Of a stretch of DNA of 64,000 nt, positions 1-8,371 are shown piece by piece. Every line of letters starts with the position of its first letter. Within the stretch, counting starts at the first letter, position 1. The notes under the pieces are model-generated. The model had not been told where the DNA came from and did no database searches. It saw only the letters and a list, made by a program, of their open reading frames with translations. Source of the DNA: Actinomycetes bacterium. Lineage in GTDB: Bacteria; Actinomycetota; Acidimicrobiia; Acidimicrobiales; Palsa-688. Where the stretch lies: positions 50,549 to 114,548 of the forward strand of contig JAJZIY010000006.1 of NCBI GenBank assembly GCA_021828475.1, read 5' to 3'. Position numbers and translations under genes: made by a program.

Positions 1-76
1 CATCGTCATCGTCCATGTCGTCGGGCATGGCCGGGCCTTCGTCGAGCTCGTCGTCGAAGTCGTCGTCGTCAGGCAT
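1..76 (-). CDS. N-terminus of an acidic protein, cut by the window edge
   Basis: An ATG on the minus strand opens a frame that runs off the left edge. Only about 25 residues are visible and they are almost all Asp and Glu (MPDDDDFDDELDEG...). AAGGA lies about 10 nt upstream as a plausible ribosome-binding site. The family cannot be named from this much sequence. It is downstream of, and co-directional with, the ThyX-like gene, but 414 nt away, so co-transcription is uncertain. Confidence 0.5.
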   Translation of the reverse strand, partial: MPDDDDFDDELDEGPAMPDDMDDDD

Positions 77-490
77 TGAGGTGGTTCCTTCAGCAGGCAT
101 TTCAAGCACACAGGATGGCACGCGCCGCGCTGTAGCGGCGGAGGCATGCTAAGCAACGCGGCACCCGCCCACCAGTCGGCAGGCCAAGCCGGGCCGAGCG
201 CGGGCCCGGGGAAGGCGGCGCCGCCTGGGGCCCGGGCGCGACCAGGCAGGTCGGCCCGGGGGCCTTTGGTGCCGCCAACGCACACTGAGGACATGCCTCA
301 GCAGTGCAGCTGTCGTTGTCTACTTGGCCCCCGGGCCATCCTGGCCAAGCACTACGGGTTGCACCCCGCAGGACCCGCCCCAATGATTGCCGACCACGAG
401 GGCCCGGGCAAGCGCCCTTCCGGTTCAGCGACCAGGGCTTTAACGCTGCGGCGCTGGTCAGGACGAAGGCGGAAAAAAAAATACTCCCCG
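77..490. other. 414-nt intergenic stretch, no gene recognised
   Basis: The ORFs crossing this stretch have low-complexity Arg/Ala/Pro/Gly translations and continue antisense into the ThyX-like gene, so I treat them as shadows. A short perfect inverted repeat, CTGAGG-ACATG-CCTCAG, lies at 285-301. A run of nine A's at about 474-482 is T-rich on the minus strand, just after the ThyX-like stop, but I see no clear stem before it. No tRNA or other RNA gene could be recognised. Confidence 0.5.
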
Positions 491-2146
491 TCAACCCACC
501 TGGCCGCGCCGGCGCATGTCGGCTCGGCGCTCGGCATCCAGGCGCCCGAGGCTGCGGTCGTCGTAGCCCTCGTGGTCGACGAACCCCATCATGTCGGCGA
601 TGGCCCGGTGGCCCGCCCGCTCGGCGATCAAGCGGTGCATCTGCTGGCATACCTGGCGGTACTCGGGGTGCCCCTGTGAGGTCGTGCGCAGCTCGAGCAT
701 GTGCATGGCTTCGCGTGCGTTCATGTGGATGCTGTAGCGCACGCGGTGAGCGAGGGTGACGGCGTAGCCGCCGACACTGGGCCCGAAACGCTCCTGCAGC
801 GCCTCGAACAGGGATGCCGAGCGCTCCATGGCCTCGGCGTAGACCGCCCCCTGGCCTGCGTCCTCGACAGCGGTAGGCATGGTGTAGCCGTGGTGGGGCG
901 TGAGCCCCTGCCATTCGACTGTGAGCAGCCGGTGCCGCTGCAGGTCGCGGAAAGCGCCGTAGTCCGACACGACGTCGAAGCGGTACGAGGCGAGCTCCAG
1001 GGCCCGGCCAGGCCGGTGCCGGCGGTTGACGCGCTCTCCCGCGTACCTCTCCATCACCTCGCTGCGCTGGTCCATGGACATCCCGGCGACCCGGTGCGCA
1101 AGCTCGGACTCCGACAGGTGGGTGTAGGGGTACAGCATCCCAGCGATCACCTTGTCCTCTGCCCGGGGGTCCCAGTCCACCAGGTCCACCCGGGGCGCCG
1201 CCGCCGGAGCGCCGCTCGTCTCCACCGCGCCGGCGAAGAGCGCCGAGGCCAGATCCTTCATGGCCGAACTGTTTTTCTCCATGTAGGACGACCAGGCGCT
1301 GCCCCGGTCGGCGACCTCGACGCGCCTCACCCAGGACGGGATCACCTTGCGCAGCTCGGTGAGCATCATGTCGGCGTAAGCCCTCGCCTCAGGCAGAGGG
1401 TGAGCCCGCATACGCAGCAGGAGGCCCTCATAGGCCTGGCCTGACCCGTACATGCCCAGGTTGGAGGTGGCTGCCGCCGGGAGGAGGCCCCGCAGTGTGT
1501 CGAAAGCCTTGGCCTTCAAGGCCTGCCGGTAGGCAAAGTCGCTGTCGTCGGGCAGGCGGGCCACGTTGCGGGCGAACCAGTCGTACAGGACTGGCAGCGA
1601 CGCGGCGTAAGCGTCGAACATTCGGTCCATGTCCCCCACGTACCGCGCGCCCAGCGGTGACGCCAGTACCTCGGGACTGCGGTAGTAGCGGTACCGGCCG
1701 CTCGGCAGGCGGGTGTCGTATGCCACGTAGCGGGTGGACTTCTCCATGTAGGACATCAGGCGGCCGCGCTCGAGCACCTTGGTGAGCAGGTTGGACGCCT
1801 GCTCGCAGGCAAGGTGCACCCCACCGAGCTGGGCGACGGAGTCGTCGCCGTACTCGAAGAAGACTTTCTCGTAGAGCTGCTCGGCCCTGGCCAGGCCGAC
1901 CGTGGCGTCGACGCTGTGGTCGCCGCTGACGTCCAGGTCGCCGACGAACTCGTCGAGGAAGAGCCTCCTCAGGCTCTTGGCCGAACGCGAGTACCGCGCG
2001 AACAGAGCGCCTTTGACGACCTCGGGGAGATTGACCAGGGCGAAGACGGGGCCGTCCAGGTTCGTGAAGTACCGCTTCAGCACCTCGGCCTCGTCCCGGC
2101 TCCAGGCCTCCGGGACGTAAGGCATGTCCGTGGAGTACGTGGTCAT
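491..2146 (-). CDS. Double-domain ThyX-family (FAD-dependent thymidylate synthase-like) protein
   Basis: At 551 residues this is about twice the length of a normal ThyX, and it appears to be two ThyX-like halves. ThyX methylates dUMP using FAD and methylene-THF and carries the signature RHRX7S. The N-terminal half has RGRLMSYMEKSTRYV, which is that signature with His replaced by Gly. The C-terminal half has RHRLLTVEWQG, where the Ser is replaced by Gly. A typical ThyX C-terminal segment follows (NAREAMHMLELR...). Neither half has an intact motif, so thymidylate synthase activity is doubtful. Membership of the ThyX superfamily is well supported, but the reaction is not. The start is ATG, with no strong Shine-Dalgarno sequence. 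Confidence 0.8.
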   Translation of the reverse strand: MTTYSTDMPYVPEAWSRDEAEVLKRYFTNLDGPVFALVNLPEVVKGALFARYSRSAKSLRRLFLDEFVGDLDVSGDHSVDATVGLARAEQLYEKVFFEYGDDSVAQLGGVHLACEQASNLLTKVLERGRLMSYMEKSTRYVAYDTRLPSGRYRYYRSPEVLASPLGARYVGDMDRMFDAYAASLPVLYDWFARNVARLPDDSDFAYRQALKAKAFDTLRGLLPAAATSNLGMYGSGQAYEGLLLRMRAHPLPEARAYADMMLTELRKVIPSWVRRVEVADRGSAWSSYMEKNSSAMKDLASALFAGAVETSGAPAAAPRVDLVDWDPRAEDKVIAGMLYPYTHLSESELAHRVAGMSMDQRSEVMERYAGERVNRRHRPGRALELASYRFDVVSDYGAFRDLQRHRLLTVEWQGLTPHHGYTMPTAVEDAGQGAVYAEAMERSASLFEALQERFGPSVGGYAVTLAHRVRYSIHMNAREAMHMLELRTTSQGHPEYRQVCQQMHRLIAERAGHRAIADMMGFVDHEGYDDRSLGRLDAERRADMRRRGQVG

Positions 2147-2271
2147 GCGACCAGTCAGCCTACGGGGCGGCCAAGTCCGGTTGTGGGATGCTTCCGGCGC
2201 CCGTTACCAGGGCAACCCGGGTGCAGCCCACGCCCCGGCACCGCCGCCCCTGCACATGGGCCGGCACCGCC

Positions 2272-3288
2272 TCAGGACCGGCCGGCGGCCAGGTCCGAGT
2301 GGCTGAGGACGACCTTGCCGAACTGCTCGGCGGCCTCGAGGCGGGCCAGCGCTTCCGGGTAGCGCGACCAGGCATGGACACTGTCGACCACGACGGGCAG
2401 CCCGTCAGCCACCATGGCCGTGAGCTCGGCGAACTGGCGGAAAGTCCCCATCGTCGAGCCGATCACCTCGTGCTGGGAGAAGAAGAGCCTCGGCAGGTTG
2501 AGCTCGACCCGGCCCCCGCCCGTAGCCCCGCACAGCACCAGCCGGCCGCCGGGTGCGAGGGCCCGCACGGAGCCCTGCCAGGTGGCCGAGCCTGCGCTGT
2601 CGACCACGACGTCGGCCTGGAGGCGCAGATCCTCGCCTGTTGGGAGAGCCTCCCGGGCGCCCAGCTCGAGGGCTCTCTGCCGCTTGCTGGCCGAACGGGA
2701 CGTGGCCAGGACCTCGGCCCCCATGCGGGCACCGAGCGCAACGGCCATGGCACCGACGCCCCCGCCTGCGCCGACGACGAGCAACCTCTCCCCGCTGCGC
2801 AACCGCGCCCGCTCGAGCATCCGGTAGGCCGTCAGGCCGCAGAGCCCGTAGGACGCCGCCTCCTCCCAGCTGAGCCCGGGCGGGCGCCTCACCAGGTTGG
2901 CGGCCGGCACCACGACGCTCTCAGCGTGGGCTCCCGGGTAGTGCTCGCCCATGATCCCCCACTCCGGGCAGTGCACCGACTTGTCCGCCAGGCACCGGGC
3001 GCACCCACCGCACGCGAAGGACGGGTTGACCACCACCTCGTCGCCGGGAGCCCACGAGCTCACGCCCGTACCGACCGCCTCCACGACACCGGCGGCGTCG
3101 CAGCCAGGCACCATGGGCAGTACCCGCGGCTTGGGCATCCCGAGCCTCAGCCACAGGTCCATGTGGTTGAGGGCGCTCGCCACGACGCGTACGGAGACCC
3201 GGCCCGGGCCCGGCGGGCCTGGGTCGATTTCACCCCGGGTGTAGTCGCCGGGCGAGCTCTGCAGCAGCCATGCCTGCACAGGGCCCAC
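2272..3288 (-). CDS. Zinc-type medium-chain dehydrogenase (alcohol dehydrogenase-like)
   Basis: This is a 338-residue MDR-family NAD(P)-dependent oxidoreductase. The N-terminal GroES-like part has ALNHMDLWLR, where the usual first catalytic-zinc Cys is Asn, so the catalytic zinc site is atypical. The four-Cys structural zinc lobe is intact (CGGCARCLADKSVHC). The Rossmann nucleotide-binding loop is GAGGGVGAMA at about residue 165. The substrate cannot be predicted. It begins 18 nt after helY in the same direction, so they are probably co-transcribed. The ORF starts with GTG; an in-frame GTG three codons later is an alternative. Confidence 0.85.
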   Translation of the reverse strand: MGPVQAWLLQSSPGDYTRGEIDPGPPGPGRVSVRVVASALNHMDLWLRLGMPKPRVLPMVPGCDAAGVVEAVGTGVSSWAPGDEVVVNPSFACGGCARCLADKSVHCPEWGIMGEHYPGAHAESVVVPAANLVRRPPGLSWEEAASYGLCGLTAYRMLERARLRSGERLLVVGAGGGVGAMAVALGARMGAEVLATSRSASKRQRALELGAREALPTGEDLRLQADVVVDSAGSATWQGSVRALAPGGRLVLCGATGGGRVELNLPRLFFSQHEVIGSTMGTFRQFAELTAMVADGLPVVVDSVHAWSRYPEALARLEAAEQFGKVVLSHSDLAAGRS

Positions 3289-3306
3289 GCTACGCAGCCG
3301 GCGCCT

Positions 3307-6045
3307 CTAGCTCAAACGGTCGACAGGCGTCGCGGTCCCCCCGGCCACGGGGCCTGGCAGAGCCGATGCGGCAACCACGCCGCGGAACAGCGCCCCGGCC
3401 CCATCGCGCGCCGCCTGGGCCGACGCCTGCAGCGGCAAAACCTCCCCCAGCTGCCTCAGCAGGTCGACCAGTTGCTTCACGTTGCGCACGAAATCACCCG
3501 CCGAGAACCCCGAGGGGCCATCCTGGCCGTCCTGCGCTCCGGCGAGCAGCCTCCCGATGGCCTGGCCCCTTGCCCACCCGTAGGCGACGGCAGCGAACCC
3601 GGCGTCCACCGCCCGGGTCGCCGGCAGGCCGGCGGCCTGCTCCGCAGCGGCGAGCTCCACCGCCACTGCCTGGACCTGCTCCCATCTCTCGCGCAGCCGC
3701 CGTGCCGGCCAGCGCGGCGGCGCCTCGGCTATGCCAGCGGGGCCACGCGGCTCGTAGGTGAACACCGAGACGAGCGCCGCCATCTCCGCCGGGCGCAGCC
3801 CGTCCAGGAGGCCACGCTCGGCACATTCGGCTACCAGCAGGTCCTGGGGGTGATAGATCCTGGCGAGGCGCTGCCCGGCCGCAGTCAGCGACCAACCCTC
3901 CACGTAGCGCCAGCTCCGAAGCAGGGCGAGGACGCGGTCGAGCTGCCGGGCCAGCGACTCAGCGCGGCCCTTGACCTGCTTGTCCAGGCGCTCGACCTGC
4001 CGGCGCGCCCGCTCGGCCCTGGCAGCGGCGCGCAGGTGCGCCTTCAGGTGCGGGCAGGCACTGACGGCGAGTTGTGCTGCCTCGTCCAGCGCGGCGTCAG
4101 CGGCGCTGGGGCGCCCGCTTCCGTGGAGGCCGGCACGCTCCTCGCCTGCCTGCAGGCGTTCCGCAACCCGGCGTTGGAACTCCCTGCTCTTGGGGGTGAA
4201 GGGCACCGGCAGCTCGACCCGGCCGACGGCGCGGGGCGGGTAGCGGAAGTCACGGGCAGCCAGGGTCACGAGCCGCCGGCCGGCTGTGATGCCCCGGAGG
4301 CTCACCTCGCCTCGCCGGCGCTGTGAAGTGGCCAGGACCGCCACCCGCTCGCCAGTGCGGGCCCCCCCCTTCGGGTGCCCGGGCAGGACGACGACGTCGC
4401 CGGGACGCAGCTCGGCCAGAGCCTCGAGCACCTCGGCCAGTTTGGGACGTGGGGCGCGCGCCTCCCCTGGTCCTCTCGCAGCCGTCACGAGCCGCCGGTA
4501 CTCGAAGACGTCGCCGAGCTCGCAGGAGGCATCCGCCGTAGCCGCGGCCAGCTCGTCCCGGGCCCTTCCGAGCTGGCGCTCCAGGCGGACCGTGTCGGCG
4601 TCGGAACGGTACTGCGCGAACGAGAGGTTGAGCAGGTGGTGGGCCTGTTGCGTAGAGCAGCGCCCGACAAGGTTGGTGGCCATGTTGTAGGTCGGGCGGA
4701 AGCTCGAGGTGAGGGTGTAGCTGCGGGCGCCGGCCAGCGACGCCAGCTGCTCGAAGCTCACGTTCGGCGCCCACAGGGCCACCGCATAGCCGACCTCGTC
4801 CGTGCCGCGCCTGCCCGCCCTCCCGGTGAGCTGCGTGTACTCCCCGGGCGTGAGCGGCTCGACGCGCTCCCCGCCGAACTTGGACAACTTCTCTATCACC
4901 ACGGACCTGGCCGGCATGTTGATCCCGAGCGCGAGCGTCTCGGTGGCGAACACCACTTTCACGAGACCGGCGGCGAAGCAACGCTCCACCGCCTCCTTGA
5001 AGGGCGGCACCATACCGGCGTGGTGGGCGGCGAAGCCGGCCTCCAGCCCGGCGAGCCAGCCGGCGTAGCCCAGGGCCTCCAGATCCGCTTCGCTCAGGTG
5101 ACGGGCCGCCTCCTCCGCGACGAGGCGCACCTCGGCCCGTTCGGCCGTGCTCGTGAGCCGCCGCGTCTCGCGCAGGCATTGGCGGACCGCCTCGTCGCAC
5201 CCGGCCCGGCTGAAGATGAAATAGATAGCCGGCAGCAGGCCGCGCTCGTCGAGCACCTCGACGGACTCGGCGCGTCTGGGTACGAACAGGCCGGCCCGCC
5301 GCTGCGCCCTCCAGCCGCTTTCGACCCGGGCCGTAACAGCTGTGCCCTGGGGGTTGGGACGGCCTTCGAGGAGGGTGGGCATGACCAGGATGTCGCCTCG
5401 CCTGCGGTCCCCGACCATGAAGAGGCTGTGGAGAGGGACGGGTCGCCGCTCCTCTATGACGGCCCTGGTCGAGCCACGCACGGTGCCCACCCAGTCCGCC
5501 AGCTCCTCGGCGTTCGAGACGGTGGCCGACAGACAGACCAGGTCCACCTCCGAGGGAAGGTGGATGATGACCTCCTCCCAAACCGGCCCCCGGTAGGCGT
5601 CCTGCAGGTAGTGGACCTCGTCCAACACGACATAGCGCAGGCCTTCGAGGCTGCGCGACCCGGCGTAGATCATGTTGCGCAAGACCTCGGTGGTCATGAC
5701 CACGAGGGGCGCATCACCGTTGACGGCGTTGTCCCCCGTCAGCAGCCCGACCCGGGCGGCCCCGTAGGTGCGGCTGAAGTCACCGAACTTCTGGTTGGAC
5801 AACGCCTTGAGGGGCGTGGTGTAGAAGGCCTTTCGGCCCTGCGACAGGGCCCGGGCCACGGCGTACTCGGCCACCAGGGTCTTGCCTGACCCGGTCGGGG
5901 CGGCGACGACGACACTGTGCCCCTCGTCGAGAGCGGCCATCGCCTCCAGCTGGAAGGGATCCGGGTCGAAGTCGAGGCCGTCCACGAAAACCGAGCGGAG
6001 CTGCCCGGCCATGACCCGGGCCGGCTCGGGCCCTTGTGCGCTCAC
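3307..6045 (-). CDS. helY: Ski2/Mtr4-like DEVH-box RNA helicase HelY
   Basis: This is a large superfamily-2 helicase of about 912 residues. Visible motifs are Walker A (APTGSGKT), the DEVH box (DEVHYLQD), motif III (SATVSN), a Ski2-type HHAGM segment and motif VI (QLTGRAGRRG). A long C-terminal DSHCT-like region follows. It probably remodels structured RNA in the cytoplasm. Its position after tatC repeats the mycobacterial order tatA-tatC-helY. The track ORF opens at 6189, but I prefer GTG at 6045: it has AAAGG just upstream and gives VSAQGPEPARV. An ATG at 6012 is another option. Confidence 0.9.
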   Translation of the reverse strand: MSAQGPEPARVMAGQLRSVFVDGLDFDPDPFQLEAMAALDEGHSVVVAAPTGSGKTLVAEYAVARALSQGRKAFYTTPLKALSNQKFGDFSRTYGAARVGLLTGDNAVNGDAPLVVMTTEVLRNMIYAGSRSLEGLRYVVLDEVHYLQDAYRGPVWEEVIIHLPSEVDLVCLSATVSNAEELADWVGTVRGSTRAVIEERRPVPLHSLFMVGDRRRGDILVMPTLLEGRPNPQGTAVTARVESGWRAQRRAGLFVPRRAESVEVLDERGLLPAIYFIFSRAGCDEAVRQCLRETRRLTSTAERAEVRLVAEEAARHLSEADLEALGYAGWLAGLEAGFAAHHAGMVPPFKEAVERCFAAGLVKVVFATETLALGINMPARSVVIEKLSKFGGERVEPLTPGEYTQLTGRAGRRGTDEVGYAVALWAPNVSFEQLASLAGARSYTLTSSFRPTYNMATNLVGRCSTQQAHHLLNLSFAQYRSDADTVRLERQLGRARDELAAATADASCELGDVFEYRRLVTAARGPGEARAPRPKLAEVLEALAELRPGDVVVLPGHPKGGARTGERVAVLATSQRRRGEVSLRGITAGRRLVTLAARDFRYPPRAVGRVELPVPFTPKSREFQRRVAERLQAGEERAGLHGSGRPSAADAALDEAAQLAVSACPHLKAHLRAAARAERARRQVERLDKQVKGRAESLARQLDRVLALLRSWRYVEGWSLTAAGQRLARIYHPQDLLVAECAERGLLDGLRPAEMAALVSVFTYEPRGPAGIAEAPPRWPARRLRERWEQVQAVAVELAAAEQAAGLPATRAVDAGFAAVAYGWARGQAIGRLLAGAQDGQDGPSGFSAGDFVRNVKQLVDLLRQLGEVLPLQASAQAARDGAGALFRGVVAASALPGPVAGGTATPVDRLS

Positions 6046-6202
6046 CCGACCTTTGTAGCGCACCTCGCCACCGCCATCCCGCACTACCCGGCCCGGCCTG
6101 CTGGCCTCCCTGTCCGCCTGAGGGCCCCCGTCCGGCCAGCACCCTGCAACTGGCGGCTCCCGGCGCGCCAAGCATGTCCCATCGGGCACACCGGGGCCCG
6201 GC

Positions 6203-7042
6203 TCACTTCCTCAGAAGGCGGCCGACCAGTATCGACAACTCGTAGAACACGATCATCGGTATTGCCATGGCCAGGAAGGTGAAGGGGTCGTTGCTGGGCG
6301 TGACTATCGCCGCCACTGCGCAGAGCACGACGATGGCCGGCCGCCGCCAGCGCCTCCATCTGGCACTGGGCACTACGCCCGAGATCATCAGGAACACCAC
6401 CACGATCGGGTAGAGGAAGACCAGCCCGAACACCAGGCATACCAGCACGTAGAGGCTCACATAAGAGCTGAGCGTGTAGGCGGCGGCGACACCTGAGCCG
6501 CTCACGCCTATGAGCCAGTTGAGCGCCTTCGGCCATACCAGTATCGCTATCCCAACGCCCATGCAGAACAGCACGATGGCGCTCAGCACGAACGGCACGG
6601 CGTAGCGCTTCTCGTTGCGCCTCAGTCCGGGCGTTATGAACCTCCACACCTGCCAGAGCCATACGGGCGTGGCCAGCGCAACCCCTATGTAGGAGGCGAG
6701 CTTCAAGCGGGTGAGAAAACCCTGTGCCGGCTCTTGGACCAGCAGGTTGCACGAGAGGACCCGCGAGCGGTGCAAGTGGCAGAAGTTCACGTAGCCCTCC
6801 TTCATGAACCCGAGCACCGGGTTGTAGAGGAACCAACCCGCCACGGCGGTCACCAGGATGGCGCCGGCGCACACGAGCACTCTGCGCCGCAGTTCGGCCA
6901 GGTGCTCGAACAGTGTCATGCGACCACCGTCGCCATCGCCCAGCCGCTGCTCGAGGTCGACCGAGCCGGTCGGCTCCCGACCCTCGTCCGGCTCTCCCGG
7001 TAGCGGCGCGGCGCTCCCGCCGCCCAAAACAGGCGCGGTCAT
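6203..7042 (-). CDS. tatC: Sec-independent protein translocase subunit TatC
   Basis: TatC is the multi-spanning membrane receptor that binds twin-arginine signal peptides with TatB. The 279-residue protein has a hydrophilic N-terminal tail of about 40 residues, then the hallmark FEHLAELRRR and six hydrophobic segments. Conserved loops include FITPGLRRNEK and a late TPSNDPFT segment. The first extracytoplasmic loop carries two Cys (FCHLHRSRVLSC), which could form a disulfide. Its ATG overlaps the tatB stop by one base (TGATG), so the two are translationally coupled. Confidence 0.95.
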   Translation of the reverse strand: MTAPVLGGGSAAPLPGEPDEGREPTGSVDLEQRLGDGDGGRMTLFEHLAELRRRVLVCAGAILVTAVAGWFLYNPVLGFMKEGYVNFCHLHRSRVLSCNLLVQEPAQGFLTRLKLASYIGVALATPVWLWQVWRFITPGLRRNEKRYAVPFVLSAIVLFCMGVGIAILVWPKALNWLIGVSGSGVAAAYTLSSYVSLYVLVCLVFGLVFLYPIVVVFLMISGVVPSARWRRWRRPAIVVLCAVAAIVTPSNDPFTFLAMAIPMIVFYELSILVGRLLRK

Positions 7043-7434
7043 CAGTTGAAGGAGGGGTCGTCGGGGGCGCCTGGTAGAGCGCCCGGCGTGCTCGTCAACG
7101 GTGCGACGGTGCCTGCCAGGCCGTCTATCTCCGGGGGCCCGCCGTAGTCGTAGGTGCCAGCCTGCTCCAAGGGGCTGCCGTCTGCACCCGCGGTGCCGGC
7201 GCCGTCCTGGTTGCCCAGGCCCACGTGCATCTCGGCGTCGTGCACCGCCGACTGGATGATGGCCCGGGGCTCGGCCAGCACCTGGTCCATCTCGACACGA
7301 AAGGCCGAGGTGTACTTACGCAACTCTGCCAGGCCTCTACCGAGCGAGCGGGCCGCATTGGGCAGGCGGCTCGGGCCGAGCACGATCAGAGCGATAACGA
7401 AGACCACGAAAAGCTTTTCCGGATCGATGCTCAC
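7042..7434 (-). CDS. tatB: Twin-arginine translocase TatA/TatB-family protein, TatB-like
   Basis: This is a 130-residue single-span protein: a short N-terminus (SIDPEKL), one membrane helix, the hinge VLGPSRLP, an amphipathic helix (AARSLGRGLAELRKY) and a long acidic tail. The GP-x-x-LP hinge and the polar Glu before the helix favour TatB over TatA. No separate TatA is present in the window. GTG at 7434 fits the family N-terminus better than the upstream track start and has a G-rich sequence before it. It is directly coupled to tatC. Confidence 0.85.
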   Translation of the reverse strand: MSIDPEKLFVVFVIALIVLGPSRLPNAARSLGRGLAELRKYTSAFRVEMDQVLAEPRAIIQSAVHDAEMHVGLGNQDGAGTAGADGSPLEQAGTYDYGGPPEIDGLAGTVAPLTSTPGALPGAPDDPSFN

Positions 7435-7517
7435 TGCCCCCGAGCCTATAGGCACCGGGGCGTGCGCAGCCCTCACCTCACCTCAGCGCCAAGCGTGCCT
7501 TGGAGGCCGGTCGGTCC

Positions 7518-7715
7518 TCAGCAGCGGCCGGGAGGGACCTTGTAGCCGTCTCCGGTAGCGCTGCTGGCCCCACGCACACGCTCACGTGCCCGCTCGACCT
7601 CCACACGTACTACCTGAAGACGCCTCGACTCGCGCTGTAGGGCCGCCACGAGCACTGCGAACAGCGCCGCTCCGGCACCACCGATGGCCAGCGGTCCGGC
7701 CCAGTACCAGTTCAC
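7518..7715 (-). CDS. Small single-span membrane protein, unknown function
   Basis: The 65-residue product has one membrane helix (about residues 5-25, AGPLAIGGAGAALFAVLVAAL) followed by a charged helix rich in Arg and Glu that could form a coiled coil. The GTG start follows GGTAGGG at suitable spacing. It lies between the zinc-ribbon gene and tatB, in the same direction. I recognise no family. Gene status rests on the strand, the spacing and the clean anchor-plus-helix architecture. Confidence 0.55.
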   Translation of the reverse strand: MNWYWAGPLAIGGAGAALFAVLVAALQRESRRLQVVRVEVERARERVRGASSATGDGYKVPPGRC

Positions 7716-7724
7716 GGGACCACC

Positions 7725-8066
7725 CTACCGGGAACCGAGCGGGCCGCCGCCGGCGATGACATGTTCGAACCAATTCTCAGATTCGAGCTCGAAGTGGAAG
7801 GCCAGCAGGTCGTCGTAGGTGATCGTGGGCCCGCACTTGGGCTCGGACAGCTCGGCCGGCATGTCCCAGTTGACGACCTTGACGCCCGCCGAGACCAGTA
7901 GCTCGACCACCCTCTGCTCAGCAGGCTTGTTGACCATGAGCCGGCAGTTCGGGCAGAGGAACGAGTAGGTCCCCTCTTCGGTGGCGGAGCACACCTGCAC
8001 CTGCACTTCACGAGTCGTCAGTTCGACGTCTCCACAAGTCGGGCAGCTCGCCCTCACTGTTGCCAC
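7725..8066 (-). CDS. Small zinc-ribbon protein, unknown function
   Basis: This is a 113-residue cytoplasmic protein with two knuckles, CPTCG near the N-terminus and CPNC about 30 residues later, which together would bind one zinc. The rest is a small alpha/beta region ending near a WFEHV segment. GTG at 8066 is favoured over the longer track start because GAAGGAG lies 7 nt upstream. It may act as a nucleic-acid or protein-binding adaptor, but the sequence alone does not show this. Confidence 0.8.
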   Translation of the reverse strand: MATVRASCPTCGDVELTTREVQVQVCSATEEGTYSFLCPNCRLMVNKPAEQRVVELLVSAGVKVVNWDMPAELSEPKCGPTITYDDLLAFHFELESENWFEHVIAGGGPLGSR

Positions 8067-8371
8067 CTTGGCACTCCTTCTCTCAACCCCCGGGCCGAGG
8101 CTCGGGCCACTGAAACCACTGATTGTGATATCGGCGTCCAGCCAGACCCCTTGAGCCTTGACCAACCCAAAGCCGGAACGAGGATGTCCAATTCTTGAAC
8201 TTCTTAGCGCATGCCGGGCACGGCTTGTTGGACCCCCGTCGCGTTTGGGAACGATGGCGCCGCCTTGGTGACCAACGGCCTACCCTGCAGTGTTGGGCTC
8301 ACCGAAGCACACCTGGTCAGGGGCACAAGCAGGCAGCGGTGGGAGATCGCCTCCCGGGAAGCGGCCGGCAC
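8067..8371. other. 305-nt gap between lepB and the zinc-ribbon gene
   Basis: No convincing coding sequence is present. The only signal I support is the Shine-Dalgarno sequence GAAGGAG at the left edge. A comparatively AT-rich patch (about 8190-8212) could hold a minus-strand promoter for the zinc-ribbon/tatBC/helY group, but I could not pick out a good -35/-10 pair. Confidence 0.4.

Noticed and set aside
285-301. Short hairpin CTGAGG/CCTCAG as terminator or RNA gene
   Set aside because: The stem is only 6 bp with no T-tract on either strand, which is expected by chance in GC-rich DNA.
2188-4326. 712-residue plus-strand ORF
   Set aside because: It lies antisense to the dehydrogenase and helY, which have clear motifs. 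Its translation is low-complexity His/Arg/Gly/Pro.
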